Source: an uncultured Alistipes sp.
Lineage (GTDB): Bacteria > Bacteroidota > Bacteroidia > Bacteroidales > Rikenellaceae
Direction of reading: 5' to 3'
Assembly: GCA_900768015.1 (NCBI GenBank)
Contig: CAAGBI010000033.1
Coordinates: 1 to 38,694 of the forward strand
DNA: 38,694 bases
This document shows positions 1 through 7,767 of the stretch, piece by piece. The first letter of the stretch is position 1. Each line of letters opens with the position of its first letter. The notes beneath the pieces are model-generated. The model saw only the letters and a list, made by a program, of their open reading frames with translations. It was not told the origin of the DNA and did not search any database. The translations under genes and the position numbers were made by a program.

Positions 1-783
1 ATGTATGAGGAGATTACAGACGTTAGTCCTTACGAGCAGCCTATGCAGATATTCCCCGCCGTACACTACACAATGGGTGGTATCTGGGTTGACTACAACC
101 TTATGACAACTATCCCTGGTTTGTACGCTATCGGTGAGGCAAACTTCTCAGACCACGGTGCTAACCGTCTTGGTGCTTCGGCTCTTATGCAGGGTCTCGC
201 TGACGGTTACTTCGTATTGCCCTACACTATCGGCGACTACCTCGCAAAGAAGATCCAGGCTCCTAAGGTTAAGACCGACACCGCAGCCTTCGACGAGGCA
301 GAGGCAGGCGTTCGCGCTCGTATCGAGCGTTTGTTCGCTATCAAGGGTAACCAGTCTGTAGACGACATCCACAAGCGTTTGGGTCTCATCATGTGGGACA
401 ATGTGGGTATGGCTCGTACAAAGGAGTCTTTGGAGAAGGCTATCGTAGAGATTCAGAAGTTGCGCAAGGAGTTCTACGCAGACCTCAAGCTCGTTGGTAC
501 TAACGAGTCATTCAATGTAGAGCTCGAGAAGGCACTCCGTTTGGAGGACTTCTTGGAGTTGGGTGAGCTTATGGCACGCGACGCCTTGAACCGTGAGGAG
601 AGTTGTGGTGGTCACTTCCGCTCTGAGCACCAGACTGAGGATGGCGAGGCTTTGCGTCACGACGACAAGTTCGCATACGCAGCAGTTTGGGAGTACAAGG
701 GTATGGACAATGTTCCCGAGATGACTATCGAGCAGCTCGACTACGAGTTCGTACACCGTGCACAGCGTAACTACAAAGACTAA
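1..783 (+). CDS. frdA: Fumarate reductase/succinate dehydrogenase flavoprotein subunit, C-terminal part
   Basis: This is the last 260 residues of the FAD-binding catalytic subunit that reduces fumarate (or oxidises succinate) at the cytoplasmic face of the membrane complex. The reading frame is open to the left edge, and the family is about 600-650 residues long, so the true start lies upstream and the ATG at base 1 is internal. Visible family motifs are the substrate-site segment AVHYTMGG (His at residue 22 of this fragment), the GANRLGASAL segment whose Arg (residue 56) matches the catalytic arginine region, and the C-terminal NREESCGGHFRSEH motif. The next gene, frdB, starts 34 nt downstream, as expected for a frdCAB/sdhCAB operon. 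In anaerobic Bacteroidales this complex normally works as a fumarate reductase in succinate formation. The family identification is very secure; the direction of catalysis is inferred. Confidence 0.95.
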   Translation: MYEEITDVSPYEQPMQIFPAVHYTMGGIWVDYNLMTTIPGLYAIGEANFSDHGANRLGASALMQGLADGYFVLPYTIGDYLAKKIQAPKVKTDTAAFDEAEAGVRARIERLFAIKGNQSVDDIHKRLGLIMWDNVGMARTKESLEKAIVEIQKLRKEFYADLKLVGTNESFNVELEKALRLEDFLELGELMARDALNREESCGGHFRSEHQTEDGEALRHDDKFAYAAVWEYKGMDNVPEMTIEQLDYEFVHRAQRNYKD

Positions 784-817
784 TTTTTGACGTTAACCTT
801 TAATAAAGACTGAAAGT

Positions 818-1561
818 ATGAATTTTACATTAAAGATATGGCGTCAAAAGGACGCTAAGAGCCAGGGTGCGTTCGAGACTTACAAGGTTGAGAACATCTC
901 TTCGGACACCTCGTTCCTCGAGATGATGGACATCCTTAACAACGACCTTATCCACAAGGGTGAGGAGCCCGTAGCATTTGACCACGACTGCCGCGAGGGT
1001 ATCTGCGGTATGTGTTCTATGCACATCAATGGCCACGCTCACGGCCCATCACAGGCAGTTACAACTTGCCAGATGTACATGCGTAAGTTCGAGGATGGTT
1101 CTACCATCACTATCGAGCCATGGCGTTCTGCAGCATTCCCCGTAATCCGCGACCTCGTTGTAGACCGTGGTGCTTACGACAAGATTTTGCAGGCTGGTGG
1201 TTTCATCTCTGTACGCACTAACTCTGTACCCGATGGTAACGCTATTCCTATTCCTAAGGCAGATGCAGACGAGAGTATGGACGCTGCAGCATGCGTAGGT
1301 TGTGGTGCTTGTGCTGCAACATGTAAGAACGGTTCTGCAATGTTGTTCGTTGCAGCTCGTGTATCTTCACTCGCAAAGCTTCCTCAGGGTAAGGTAGAGG
1401 GCGCACGCCGTGCTAAGGCTATGGTTGCAAAGATGGATGAGCTCGGCTTTGGTAACTGTACAAACACTGGTGCATGCCAGGCGCAGTGTCCTAAGTCAAT
1501 CTCTATCGCTCACATCGCTCGCCTTAATCGCGAGTTCTTGGCAGCGAAGCTCAAGGACTAA
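818..1561 (+). CDS. frdB: Fumarate reductase/succinate dehydrogenase iron-sulfur subunit
   Basis: This 247-residue protein passes electrons between the membrane quinone site and the flavoprotein. Cysteine ligands are easy to see. A plant-type [2Fe-2S] set lies at C58, C63, C66 and C84. Two C-terminal clusters lie in CVGCGACAATC (C159, C162, C165, C169) and in C214, C220 and C224 followed by Pro. Length and order match the Bacteroidota FrdB/SdhB form with a ferredoxin-like N-terminus and a helical C-terminal domain. The ATG at 818 follows a short AT-rich spacer after frdA, so the two are almost certainly co-transcribed. The stop codon is followed directly by the structured element at 1563-1690, which probably ends the operon transcript. 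Confidence 0.96.
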   Translation: MNFTLKIWRQKDAKSQGAFETYKVENISSDTSFLEMMDILNNDLIHKGEEPVAFDHDCREGICGMCSMHINGHAHGPSQAVTTCQMYMRKFEDGSTITIEPWRSAAFPVIRDLVVDRGAYDKILQAGGFISVRTNSVPDGNAIPIPKADADESMDAAACVGCGACAATCKNGSAMLFVAARVSSLAKLPQGKVEGARRAKAMVAKMDELGFGNCTNTGACQAQCPKSISIAHIARLNREFLAAKLKD

Positions 1562-1562
1562 T

Positions 1563-1690
1563 AATTTCTTGAGATAAGGGCGCATCTGCGGCCTTTCAAT
1601 CAAAGCCCCGAATGGGATGTACACCAAGTACTACCCATCCGGGGCTTTCTCATGTCAAGTCCACATCTGCAACCCTTCTTTCAAGAAATT
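1563..1690 (+). ncRNA. Copy A of a recurrent 3'-end structured RNA element
   Basis: The element starts one base after the frdB stop. An outer stem P1 pairs AATTTCTTGA (1563-1572) with TCAAGAAATT (1681-1690). After a GAT linker comes hairpin P2 (1576-1595, AAGG and CGC paired with GCG and CCTT, one G-G mismatch, 4-nt loop). Then comes hairpin P3 (1602-1648) with base stem AAAGCCCCG/CGGGGCTTT and apex GGGATGTAC/GTACTACCC. A short ATGT/ACAT hairpin may form in the 3' strand. Two further copies with the same order of elements lie at 19001-19133 and 38311-38442. It may act as a terminator or 3'-end stabiliser, or be a palindromic repeat; function is not known to me. Confidence 0.6.
1602..1648 (+). 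terminator. Probable terminator hairpin after frdB
   Basis: A long hairpin with a GC-rich base (AAAGCCCCG paired with CGGGGCTTT) is followed by TTTCTC. It forms the P3 arm of the structured element that closes the frdAB transcript. Confidence 0.6.
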
Positions 1691-1748
1691 CACTATCACC
1701 CTTGGTATATATTGCAACAAGTAATGCCGTACTAATTTGCCTAAATGC

Positions 1749-1779
1749 TTGCATGTTACGCAAAAAATATATATCTTCG
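1749..1779 (+). promoter_or_regulatory. Candidate promoter of the cysteine desulfidase gene
   Basis: A TTG at 1749-1751 is followed after 20 nt by TATCTTCG at 1772-1779, one base away from the Bacteroidota -7 consensus TAnnTTTG. This would give a leader of about 40 nt. The match is imperfect, so confidence is modest. Confidence 0.4.
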
Positions 1780-1825
1780 TGTGATAATTTGCCTAATAAT
1801 ACGAATTACTTAAAAACTACAACAT

Positions 1826-3133
1826 ATGAACTGCAACTTTACACCCGAGGAGCGTCGTGAGATTATCGCCCTCATGAACCGCGAAATTATTCCCGCAATT
1901 GGTTGTACTGAGCCCATCGCTGTGGCGTTGTGCGTGGCTAAGGCTACCGAGACTCTCGGCACTCTGCCCGAGCATATCGAAGCGCGCCTAAGTGCTAATG
2001 TGCTCAAGAACGCTATGGGCGTAGGCATCCCTGGCACAGGCATGACAGGCCTCCCCATCGCTATGGCACTCGGTGCGTTGGTGGGCAAGTCGGAGTATGA
2101 GCTCGAGGTGTTGAAGGATGCTAACGAGGCTTCGGTGAAGGAGGGTTGCCGCCTTATCGACGAGAAGCGCATATCGGTAGACCTCAAGGAGGGCATCGAG
2201 GAGAAGCTCTACATCGAGATTGAGGTTAAGGCGGGCGCAGACAAGGCTGTAGCCATCATCTCTGGTGGTCACACACGCTTCGTATCTATCAAACGCAACA
2301 ACGAGGTGCTCTTCTCGGCAGATGCTCCCGCAGCAAGCGCTGGCGAGGCTCCCGCAGAGCAGAAGGACCCCGCACTCACATTGCGCCGCGTGTGGGACTT
2401 CGCAATGACCGCACCCCTCGAGGAGTTGGAGTTCATCTTGGAGGCAAAGCGCTTGAACATGAACGCTGCTTACGAGTCGCTCAAGGGTGAGTATGGCCAC
2501 GCCATCGGTAAGCTCATGCGCTCGGAGTCGGAGCGAAACATCATGGGCGACACTCTCCACTGCCAGATTGTCGGCATGACAACGGCTGCATGTGATGCGC
2601 GTATGGCGGGTGCTATGATTCCTGTTATGAGTAACTCGGGTAGCGGCAACCAGGGTCTCACATCTACAGTTCCCGTGGTGGTATATGCCGAGCAGACAGG
2701 TGCAACGCACGAGCAGATGGTGCGCTCACTCATCCTTAGCCACCTCACCGTTATCTACATCAAGCAGAGCCTCGGTCGCCTCTCGGCACTCTGTGGCTGT
2801 GTCGTTGCTGCAACTGGCTCATCATGCGGTATTACCTACCTTATGGGCGGTGGCTACAACGAGGTTACTATGGCTGTTAAGAATATGATTGGCAACCTTG
2901 CGGGTATGATCTGCGACGGCGCTAAGCCCTCATGTGCTATGAAGTGCGCATCAGGCGTATCTACAGCCGTAGTCTCAGCCCTTATGGCCATGAATGGTCG
3001 CGTTATTAAGTCTGTTGAGGGTATCATCGACGACGATGTAGACCGCTCAATCCGCAACCTCACAGACATTGGTCGTGATGGCATGACGCAGACTGATGCT
3101 ATGATTCTTAAGATTATGACCTCAAAGAGCTAA
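1826..3133 (+). CDS. cyuA: L-cysteine desulfidase / UPF0597 (YhaM/CyuA) family protein
   Basis: The 435-residue protein belongs to the serine dehydratase alpha-like UPF0597 family, whose characterised members (archaeal CdsA, enterobacterial CyuA) use an oxygen-sensitive [4Fe-4S] cluster to break L-cysteine into sulfide, ammonia and pyruvate. The N-terminal PAIGCTEP motif holds C27. The C-terminal half holds C323, C325 and C334 (LCGCVVAATGSSCG) and C363, C370 and C374 (ICDGAKPSCAMKC). The 40-residue spacing between C323 and C363 matches the cluster cysteines I recall for archaeal CdsA. The gene stands alone between an RNA-like element and a long hairpin, with a possible promoter of its own. 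It is predicted cytoplasmic. The family is secure; the exact substrate (cysteine or another amino acid) is inferred. Confidence 0.85.
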   Translation: MNCNFTPEERREIIALMNREIIPAIGCTEPIAVALCVAKATETLGTLPEHIEARLSANVLKNAMGVGIPGTGMTGLPIAMALGALVGKSEYELEVLKDANEASVKEGCRLIDEKRISVDLKEGIEEKLYIEIEVKAGADKAVAIISGGHTRFVSIKRNNEVLFSADAPAASAGEAPAEQKDPALTLRRVWDFAMTAPLEELEFILEAKRLNMNAAYESLKGEYGHAIGKLMRSESERNIMGDTLHCQIVGMTTAACDARMAGAMIPVMSNSGSGNQGLTSTVPVVVYAEQTGATHEQMVRSLILSHLTVIYIKQSLGRLSALCGCVVAATGSSCGITYLMGGGYNEVTMAVKNMIGNLAGMICDGAKPSCAMKCASGVSTAVVSALMAMNGRVIKSVEGIIDDDVDRSIRNLTDIGRDGMTQTDAMILKIMTSKS

Positions 3134-3255
3134 TAAATCGTCTAACAAGGTTATTTTGGCGTTGCACTCATTCTCAAAATCCTCATTTACGCTAAGTAAA
3201 CTGCGGTTTTTCGAATATCGTGCGCCTAAAACTAACTCTTGTTATACAATTTATT
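3132..3255. repeat. 124-nt imperfect full-length hairpin (palindromic element)
   Basis: The two halves are complementary along nearly the whole length. Outer arms AATAAAT (3132-3138) and ATTTATT (3249-3255) are followed inward by TAACAAG/CTTGTTA, GTTA/TAAC, TTTT/AAAA and GGCG/CGCC, each separated by one-base bulges. Further in are ATTC/GAAT, AAAA-CC against GG-TTTT, and TTTAC/GTAAA at the tip. The element begins inside the stop codon of the upstream gene. It resembles a MITE or REP-like palindrome more than a terminator, because the real terminator follows at 3299-3330. Confidence 0.6.
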
Positions 3256-3298
3256 GAGTTTTTGCTCGAGTAAAAGTAATCGTATTTACAGCAATAAA

Positions 3299-3330
3299 GA
3301 AGGGGGACATCCACTGGATGTCCCCCCTTG
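3299..3330. terminator. Bidirectional terminator between converging transcripts
   Basis: A strong hairpin AGGGGGACATCC / GGATGTCCCCC(C)T with a 3-nt loop lies between the converging cyuA (+) and lipoprotein (-) genes. It has T-rich flanks in both directions and likely ends the six-gene minus-strand operon. Confidence 0.8.
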
Positions 3331-3349
3331 CTTATAAGTGTTATCGCCG

Positions 3350-4789
3350 TTAGAACCAGCGCGTTCCCATAGTCGCGTAGGTGCGAATATCGGGGTTTGT
3401 GAAGTCGGGTAGTGTGCAGCGTGTATAGACCGAAACCTCGCCGCTATCTGCGGTGTTGGTCCATGTCATGGTGTCGCCATCTACCGCTACATAGTACGAT
3501 GCTGCCCATGCCACGCCGTCGGTGTACTCGCCCGCAATGATGCCACCATCAATGCTCACGGTGCTATAGAAAGTCTCCCAAAGGCGGCTCTCCATGCGCT
3601 GCCATAGTGTCACTACGCCATCCTCGCTGATTGATAGATACACATCGAACGAGGGCACTGCGCCACGCCACTCGGTAAGATGCCACTCGCCAGCAAGAGC
3701 CTTAGTGTCAGCATCGCCCGAAACGGGAGGTGCTGGAGGCGTTGGGGTCTCCACAACAGGAATGGTATATGGCGCATCACCTGATAGCAGAAGTATCATG
3801 TCGTTAACATCCATGCAAGTGCGGAAGTTGTATGTCACGCCCTCCTGGAACATGCTCAACTCTGCCGTTGCGCTCATCACGCCATCGGCACATACTGCAT
3901 CAATAAAACCCTCGTGGCCATTGTAATTAGTGTAGTAGAATTTGTACACTATCGTTGCATAGTCGGGTATAACCTCGCCATCAACAAAGAGCGTGGGTAC
4001 CTTGCTACTAAGGTGGATAGCATCGTCCGTAGCCGTGATTGTTGGTAACTCAACATCGCTTGTAAGTCTTGCCTCGGTTGTTGTGAACTTACCATCAATG
4101 GTGTAGCTCTCGTAGGTCGCGTCCTCGGGGTAGAGCGTTACGGAGTAGTTGTAGTCGCACTTCTCCTTGAGGTAAGGCTCGCCCTCTGCGGGAATCTTGA
4201 AGCCCATCTCCACATCCTCGGGGCTAATCACTACTGTTGTCCACTCGCCGTTAGATGTGCTAAGCGCATACTTAAACTCCACCTTTGCCAAGGGGCTCTC
4301 CACGCCATCGAGCGTGAACGACACGCCCTCTAAGAGTGCATAGGCCACAACACCCATAGGCTCAATTATGCACTCGCACGAATACTCCGCAATGGGCATA
4401 TGCGCCTTGGTTGTGATGGGGAAGATGCTGCTTATCTCGCCACCATACTCGCCACTCACAACAATGCCACCCAAGTAGTGGGTTGCAGGGGTAAGGTCGT
4501 TGATAGTGAAGATTACGCGGTCGCCCAAGTCCTCAAAATCATTGATTATGATGTGGCTCTCCTCGTTGCCATCCTCCCAGAACTTGAGGTAGATATCCAC
4601 GCCTTCCTCCTTGACGCCATCAATAGTAATATAGGGCTTTACGGCATTTACCGTAGCGCTATTCTCGGTCGTCTCAACCTCTACGCTACTGAAGCACCAC
4701 ACCACATCGGGAACTGGCTCTGGCTGAAATAACTCGCACGATGTGAATGCCACGACGGCTGCAATCAATATAAATAGGTATCTCTTCAT
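3350..4789 (-). CDS. Lipoprotein with FN3-like modules and a C-terminal lipocalin-like domain
   Basis: The 479-residue product begins with a lipoprotein signal peptide (MKRYLF start, lipobox AFTSC, C18). I chose the ATG at 4789 because the longer frame begins with GTG. After a proline-rich linker come several beta-strand modules of about 100 residues that look like fibronectin type III or related repeats. A PPAPPVSGDADTKALAGEW linker then leads into a 110-residue beta-rich C-terminal domain starting with GEWHLTEWRG, the pattern of lipocalin-like domains in Bacteroidales lipoproteins. It starts 18 nt after the subtilase gene and is the last gene of the operon. It is probably surface or periplasmic. 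I cannot assign a ligand. It shares architecture with the lipoprotein at 19376-21394, which also ends with a GEWEVSYSL-type domain. Confidence 0.8.
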   Translation of the reverse strand: MKRYLFILIAAVVAFTSCELFQPEPVPDVVWCFSSVEVETTENSATVNAVKPYITIDGVKEEGVDIYLKFWEDGNEESHIIINDFEDLGDRVIFTINDLTPATHYLGGIVVSGEYGGEISSIFPITTKAHMPIAEYSCECIIEPMGVVAYALLEGVSFTLDGVESPLAKVEFKYALSTSNGEWTTVVISPEDVEMGFKIPAEGEPYLKEKCDYNYSVTLYPEDATYESYTIDGKFTTTEARLTSDVELPTITATDDAIHLSSKVPTLFVDGEVIPDYATIVYKFYYTNYNGHEGFIDAVCADGVMSATAELSMFQEGVTYNFRTCMDVNDMILLLSGDAPYTIPVVETPTPPAPPVSGDADTKALAGEWHLTEWRGAVPSFDVYLSISEDGVVTLWQRMESRLWETFYSTVSIDGGIIAGEYTDGVAWAASYYVAVDGDTMTWTNTADSGEVSVYTRCTLPDFTNPDIRTYATMGTRWF

Positions 4790-4807
4790 AGTAGTCACTC
4801 TTTAATG

Positions 4808-6694
4808 TTACAACCATCCGCCATTCTCGGCCTTCGTGCCGCGTACCACAACCTCAATCTCGCGCTCTACATACGAGCCACCTATGCTGCTGCCACCAAC
4901 ATGGTCGCCACCTACGATGGCCTTAACCACTATGCGACCCGAGCCGGGCTTCGTAGCCTTGATTTGAAGCATGCCGTTCTCAACCTTGAGGGTCTCGATG
5001 CCGAGTGCCGTGCGTACCTCGTTCGATGCGCTGCACTCCTCGTACTTTAGTCCTGCCGATGCGCCACCGAAGTAGTCGTCAAGCGCGAGGCTCTTTGTCT
5101 CGCCAGCGAGGGCGTAGACTACAGGTGTGCTATCCATCTGCATAAGCATCAGGTGGGCGTCGATATATCCCGAGCCGAGCTTACCTGTGTAGGGGGCAAG
5201 GGGCATGTCGATATACTTACCAGCCTCGTAGTCGAAGTACTGCTTCGAGCCAGTCTGATAGGGGTTAATGTCGTGCACCGAGGTAAGGATAAGGCGCTTT
5301 AGCTCCTCCGATGTGAGCGTGTAGCCCTGCTTTAGGGCGTACGACACTGCGAGGGCTGCGCAGCCCGAAACATGGGGCGTAGCCATGGATGTGCCCTGCA
5401 TATACTCATAGCCATAAGAGTTGGCATACTGCACCGAGGTTGAAGAGACGCAGAGCGTAGTGCCATAGTAGGCATCGCCACCAGGGGCACATACATTCAC
5501 ACCAGGGCCGTAGTTTGTGTAGTAGGCCGCGGTGTAGTCCGATGCCATGGCAGATACGCACACATATTTGTTGTATGCGCCGGGGTATGTTGCCTCGGGG
5601 TAGCTCTCGTTGCCCGCAGCGAAGATTGCCACACCGCCTGTCATCACGCCATCAAGACCTGCGTTTGTCTCGAAGTACTCTATGGCATTCTTAAGCACCG
5701 AATCCCACTGCTCATACTCGCCATCGTTCTTGTAGCCAGCAACATCGTAGCCCCACGAGTTGTTGATGATGACTGCGCCATTGTCCGCAGCATACTTGAA
5801 GGCCTGTGCCAGCTGATGCTGGTAGCAACCATTTTCGCCCTCGAAAATCTGCAACGACATAAGGCGTACGCCATCGCCATTACCCGTACCGCCCGCGATA
5901 CCGCATACCGCGAAGCCGTTGTTGTTGACCGCCGAGATGGTGCCCGCAACATGTGTACCGTGGTCGTCGGCAGTGACATTGCCACTATCAGCCACGAAGT
6001 TGTAGCCGTGGATGTCATCGACATAGCCATTGCCATCATCATCGACCCCCGCCGTGCCACTCATCTCAGCCTCGTTTACCCACATATTGTCGGCAAGGTC
6101 GGGGTGGTTAGCCATCACTCCGCCATCGCACACCGCAACAATCACGCGATTATCGCCCGCGGTGTACTTCCAAGCGTTGAGTAGGTTGATGTCTGCGCCA
6201 TCCTTGCAGAGCTCTGGGTCGAGCGAGCCATCGTTGTAGTAGTGCCACTGCCACTCCAACTCAGGGTCGTTGAAGGGCAGCGCAACAGAGCGTGTAGCCT
6301 CGGGGCGTGACTCGGGCATGGGCACTCTCTTACCCTCAATACGCTTTAGGGGTAGGTCGTACTCCACGCGCACCACGCGGCTATCGTTGGCGAGGGCCGC
6401 GGCAACCTCGGCATTTGTCAACGACTCGTCGAAGCTCACGAGCAACCACTTGTCGAGCGTCGCATCGGGCTTGCCTCCAAAGAGCGGCTCTGCGGTAATC
6501 TCCATGCCCTCGATGCCGAAATCCTCGGTTGGGGCATCGAGCTTTACAAGCAGACGACCCTCAGCCGCATTCTCGCTGGCGTAAAATATCTTGTCGCTTG
6601 GAGCGTCGACCGAGGGCGCGCCCCCGTCAACACCATCCTTAACACATGCCGTCGCGAGTGACGCAGCGAGAAGGAGTGAAAGTAACTTCTTCAT
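4808..6694 (-). CDS. Lipid-anchored subtilisin-like serine protease (S8)
   Basis: The 628-residue protein has a lipoprotein signal (lipobox ATAC, C17; the ATG at 6694 is preferred over an upstream TTG). An N-terminal propeptide-like region of about 100 residues includes a WLLVSFDESLTNAEV segment. The S8 catalytic domain spans roughly residues 165-490. The triad is D190 (AVCDGGVMANHPDL), H245 (DDHGTHVAGT) and S436 (GTSMATPHVSG), with oxyanion-hole N362 (AAGNES). All catalytic residues are present. A C-terminal beta-rich extension of about 120 residues follows. The gene starts 17 nt after galM and precedes the lipoprotein above. It probably cleaves proteins at the cell surface or in the periplasm. 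Its position behind housekeeping genes is unusual but spacing argues for one transcript. Confidence 0.93.
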   Translation of the reverse strand: MKKLLSLLLAASLATACVKDGVDGGAPSVDAPSDKIFYASENAAEGRLLVKLDAPTEDFGIEGMEITAEPLFGGKPDATLDKWLLVSFDESLTNAEVAAALANDSRVVRVEYDLPLKRIEGKRVPMPESRPEATRSVALPFNDPELEWQWHYYNDGSLDPELCKDGADINLLNAWKYTAGDNRVIVAVCDGGVMANHPDLADNMWVNEAEMSGTAGVDDDGNGYVDDIHGYNFVADSGNVTADDHGTHVAGTISAVNNNGFAVCGIAGGTGNGDGVRLMSLQIFEGENGCYQHQLAQAFKYAADNGAVIINNSWGYDVAGYKNDGEYEQWDSVLKNAIEYFETNAGLDGVMTGGVAIFAAGNESYPEATYPGAYNKYVCVSAMASDYTAAYYTNYGPGVNVCAPGGDAYYGTTLCVSSTSVQYANSYGYEYMQGTSMATPHVSGCAALAVSYALKQGYTLTSEELKRLILTSVHDINPYQTGSKQYFDYEAGKYIDMPLAPYTGKLGSGYIDAHLMLMQMDSTPVVYALAGETKSLALDDYFGGASAGLKYEECSASNEVRTALGIETLKVENGMLQIKATKPGSGRIVVKAIVGGDHVGGSSIGGSYVEREIEVVVRGTKAENGGWL

Positions 6695-6711
6695 ATTCAA
6701 ATAGGTGAATG

Positions 6712-7767
6712 TTAGAACGAGCCGAGCTTGAATACTATCTTCTGGCAGTAAAGCTCGTCGGCCTTAAGTTCGATAGAGGGGAAGTGGGGGTGATGCACAG
6801 CATCGCTGAAACCCTGGCACTCGATAGCCACACCCGCATAGTCCTGATAGTACTTATCCGACTTTGTCTTGGGGCAGCCACCCGCCAACCAGTTACCCGT
6901 GTAGAGCACCGCAGCGGGCTGCGACGAGAGGATTGTGACCTTACGACCCGTAGCCTCGCAACGCAACTCGCCAACCTCGCCGAGGATGTTCTTCTGCCAG
7001 CCATCCACCTTGAAGCAGTGGTCGTAGCCGCGGTAGTTGCGTATGTTGTTGAACTCCGAGTCTATCTCTGTGCCAAACTTACGCCACGAGGTGAAGTCGA
7101 GCGCCGTGCCCTTAACATCGAGGAGCTTGCCCGTAGGAATCTGCACGATGTCCATCTCCAACACCTCCGACGAGTTGAGCTTGAGCTCGTGGTCGAGGAT
7201 TGTCTTATCCGAGCCCTCGCCGTGGAGGTTCCAGTATAGGTGGTTTGTGAGGTTACATACGGTGTTCTTGTTCGACTTTGCGAGGTATGTAATCTCGAGG
7301 TTGTCCTCGTCGTCGAAGTCGTAGATAGCCTCCACGACCAACTCACCAGGGTAGCCTTGCTCCATATCCTCCGAGATGTAGCTGAACACCACGCGGTTGG
7401 TCTCCACGCGACCCTCCCAGTAGCGGTTGGCGAAGCCCTTTGAGCCACCATGGAGGTGGTTAGGACCATTGTTCACCTCGAGGCGGTACTCCACGCCGTC
7501 GATGGTCATCTGTCCGCGAGCAATGCGACCAGCCACGCGACCCACGCTCTTGCCACTCGCGGCACCATCGCCAATGTAGCTCGTAGGCTCCATATAGCCG
7601 AGTGCCACATCGTCAATCACGCCATTGCGGTCGGCAAACTTAACACTCACGATAGAGGCGCCGATGTTGCAAAGCTGCACCTCCGAGCCACGGCTGTTGC
7701 GCATGGTGTAGAGGATGATGCCCTCGCCCTCGGGCGTAGAGCCCCATATATGCTGTAAAATCTCCAT
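6712..7767 (-). CDS. galM: Aldose 1-epimerase (galactose mutarotase)
   Basis: This 351-residue enzyme interconverts the alpha and beta anomers of aldoses such as galactose and glucose, feeding the Leloir pathway. Family residues are visible: NNGPNHLHGG with H104/H106, the catalytic acid histidine H176 in CNLTNHLYWNL, and the catalytic base E316 in AIECQGFSDAVHHPHFPS. Length matches the family (about 340-380). No signal peptide is seen, so it is likely cytoplasmic. Its ATG overlaps the gltX stop codon (TAATG), which indicates translational coupling. Confidence 0.95.
   Translation of the reverse strand: MEILQHIWGSTPEGEGIILYTMRNSRGSEVQLCNIGASIVSVKFADRNGVIDDVALGYMEPTSYIGDGAASGKSVGRVAGRIARGQMTIDGVEYRLEVNNGPNHLHGGSKGFANRYWEGRVETNRVVFSYISEDMEQGYPGELVVEAIYDFDDEDNLEITYLAKSNKNTVCNLTNHLYWNLHGEGSDKTILDHELKLNSSEVLEMDIVQIPTGKLLDVKGTALDFTSWRKFGTEIDSEFNNIRNYRGYDHCFKVDGWQKNILGEVGELRCEATGRKVTILSSQPAAVLYTGNWLAGGCPKTKSDKYYQDYAGVAIECQGFSDAVHHPHFPSIELKADELYCQKIVFKLGSF

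Noticed and set aside
1612..1860. 82-aa plus-strand frame between frdB and the cysteine desulfidase gene
   Set aside because: It runs through the P3 hairpin, the likely promoter and the start of the next gene. No protein-like pattern.
1988..2710. 240-aa minus-strand frame opposite the cysteine desulfidase gene, and similar long antisense frames elsewhere (for example 5816-6184, 10112-10951, 35263-36054)
   Set aside because: These are shadows of well-identified genes caused by codon bias; they show no family motifs and no promoters.
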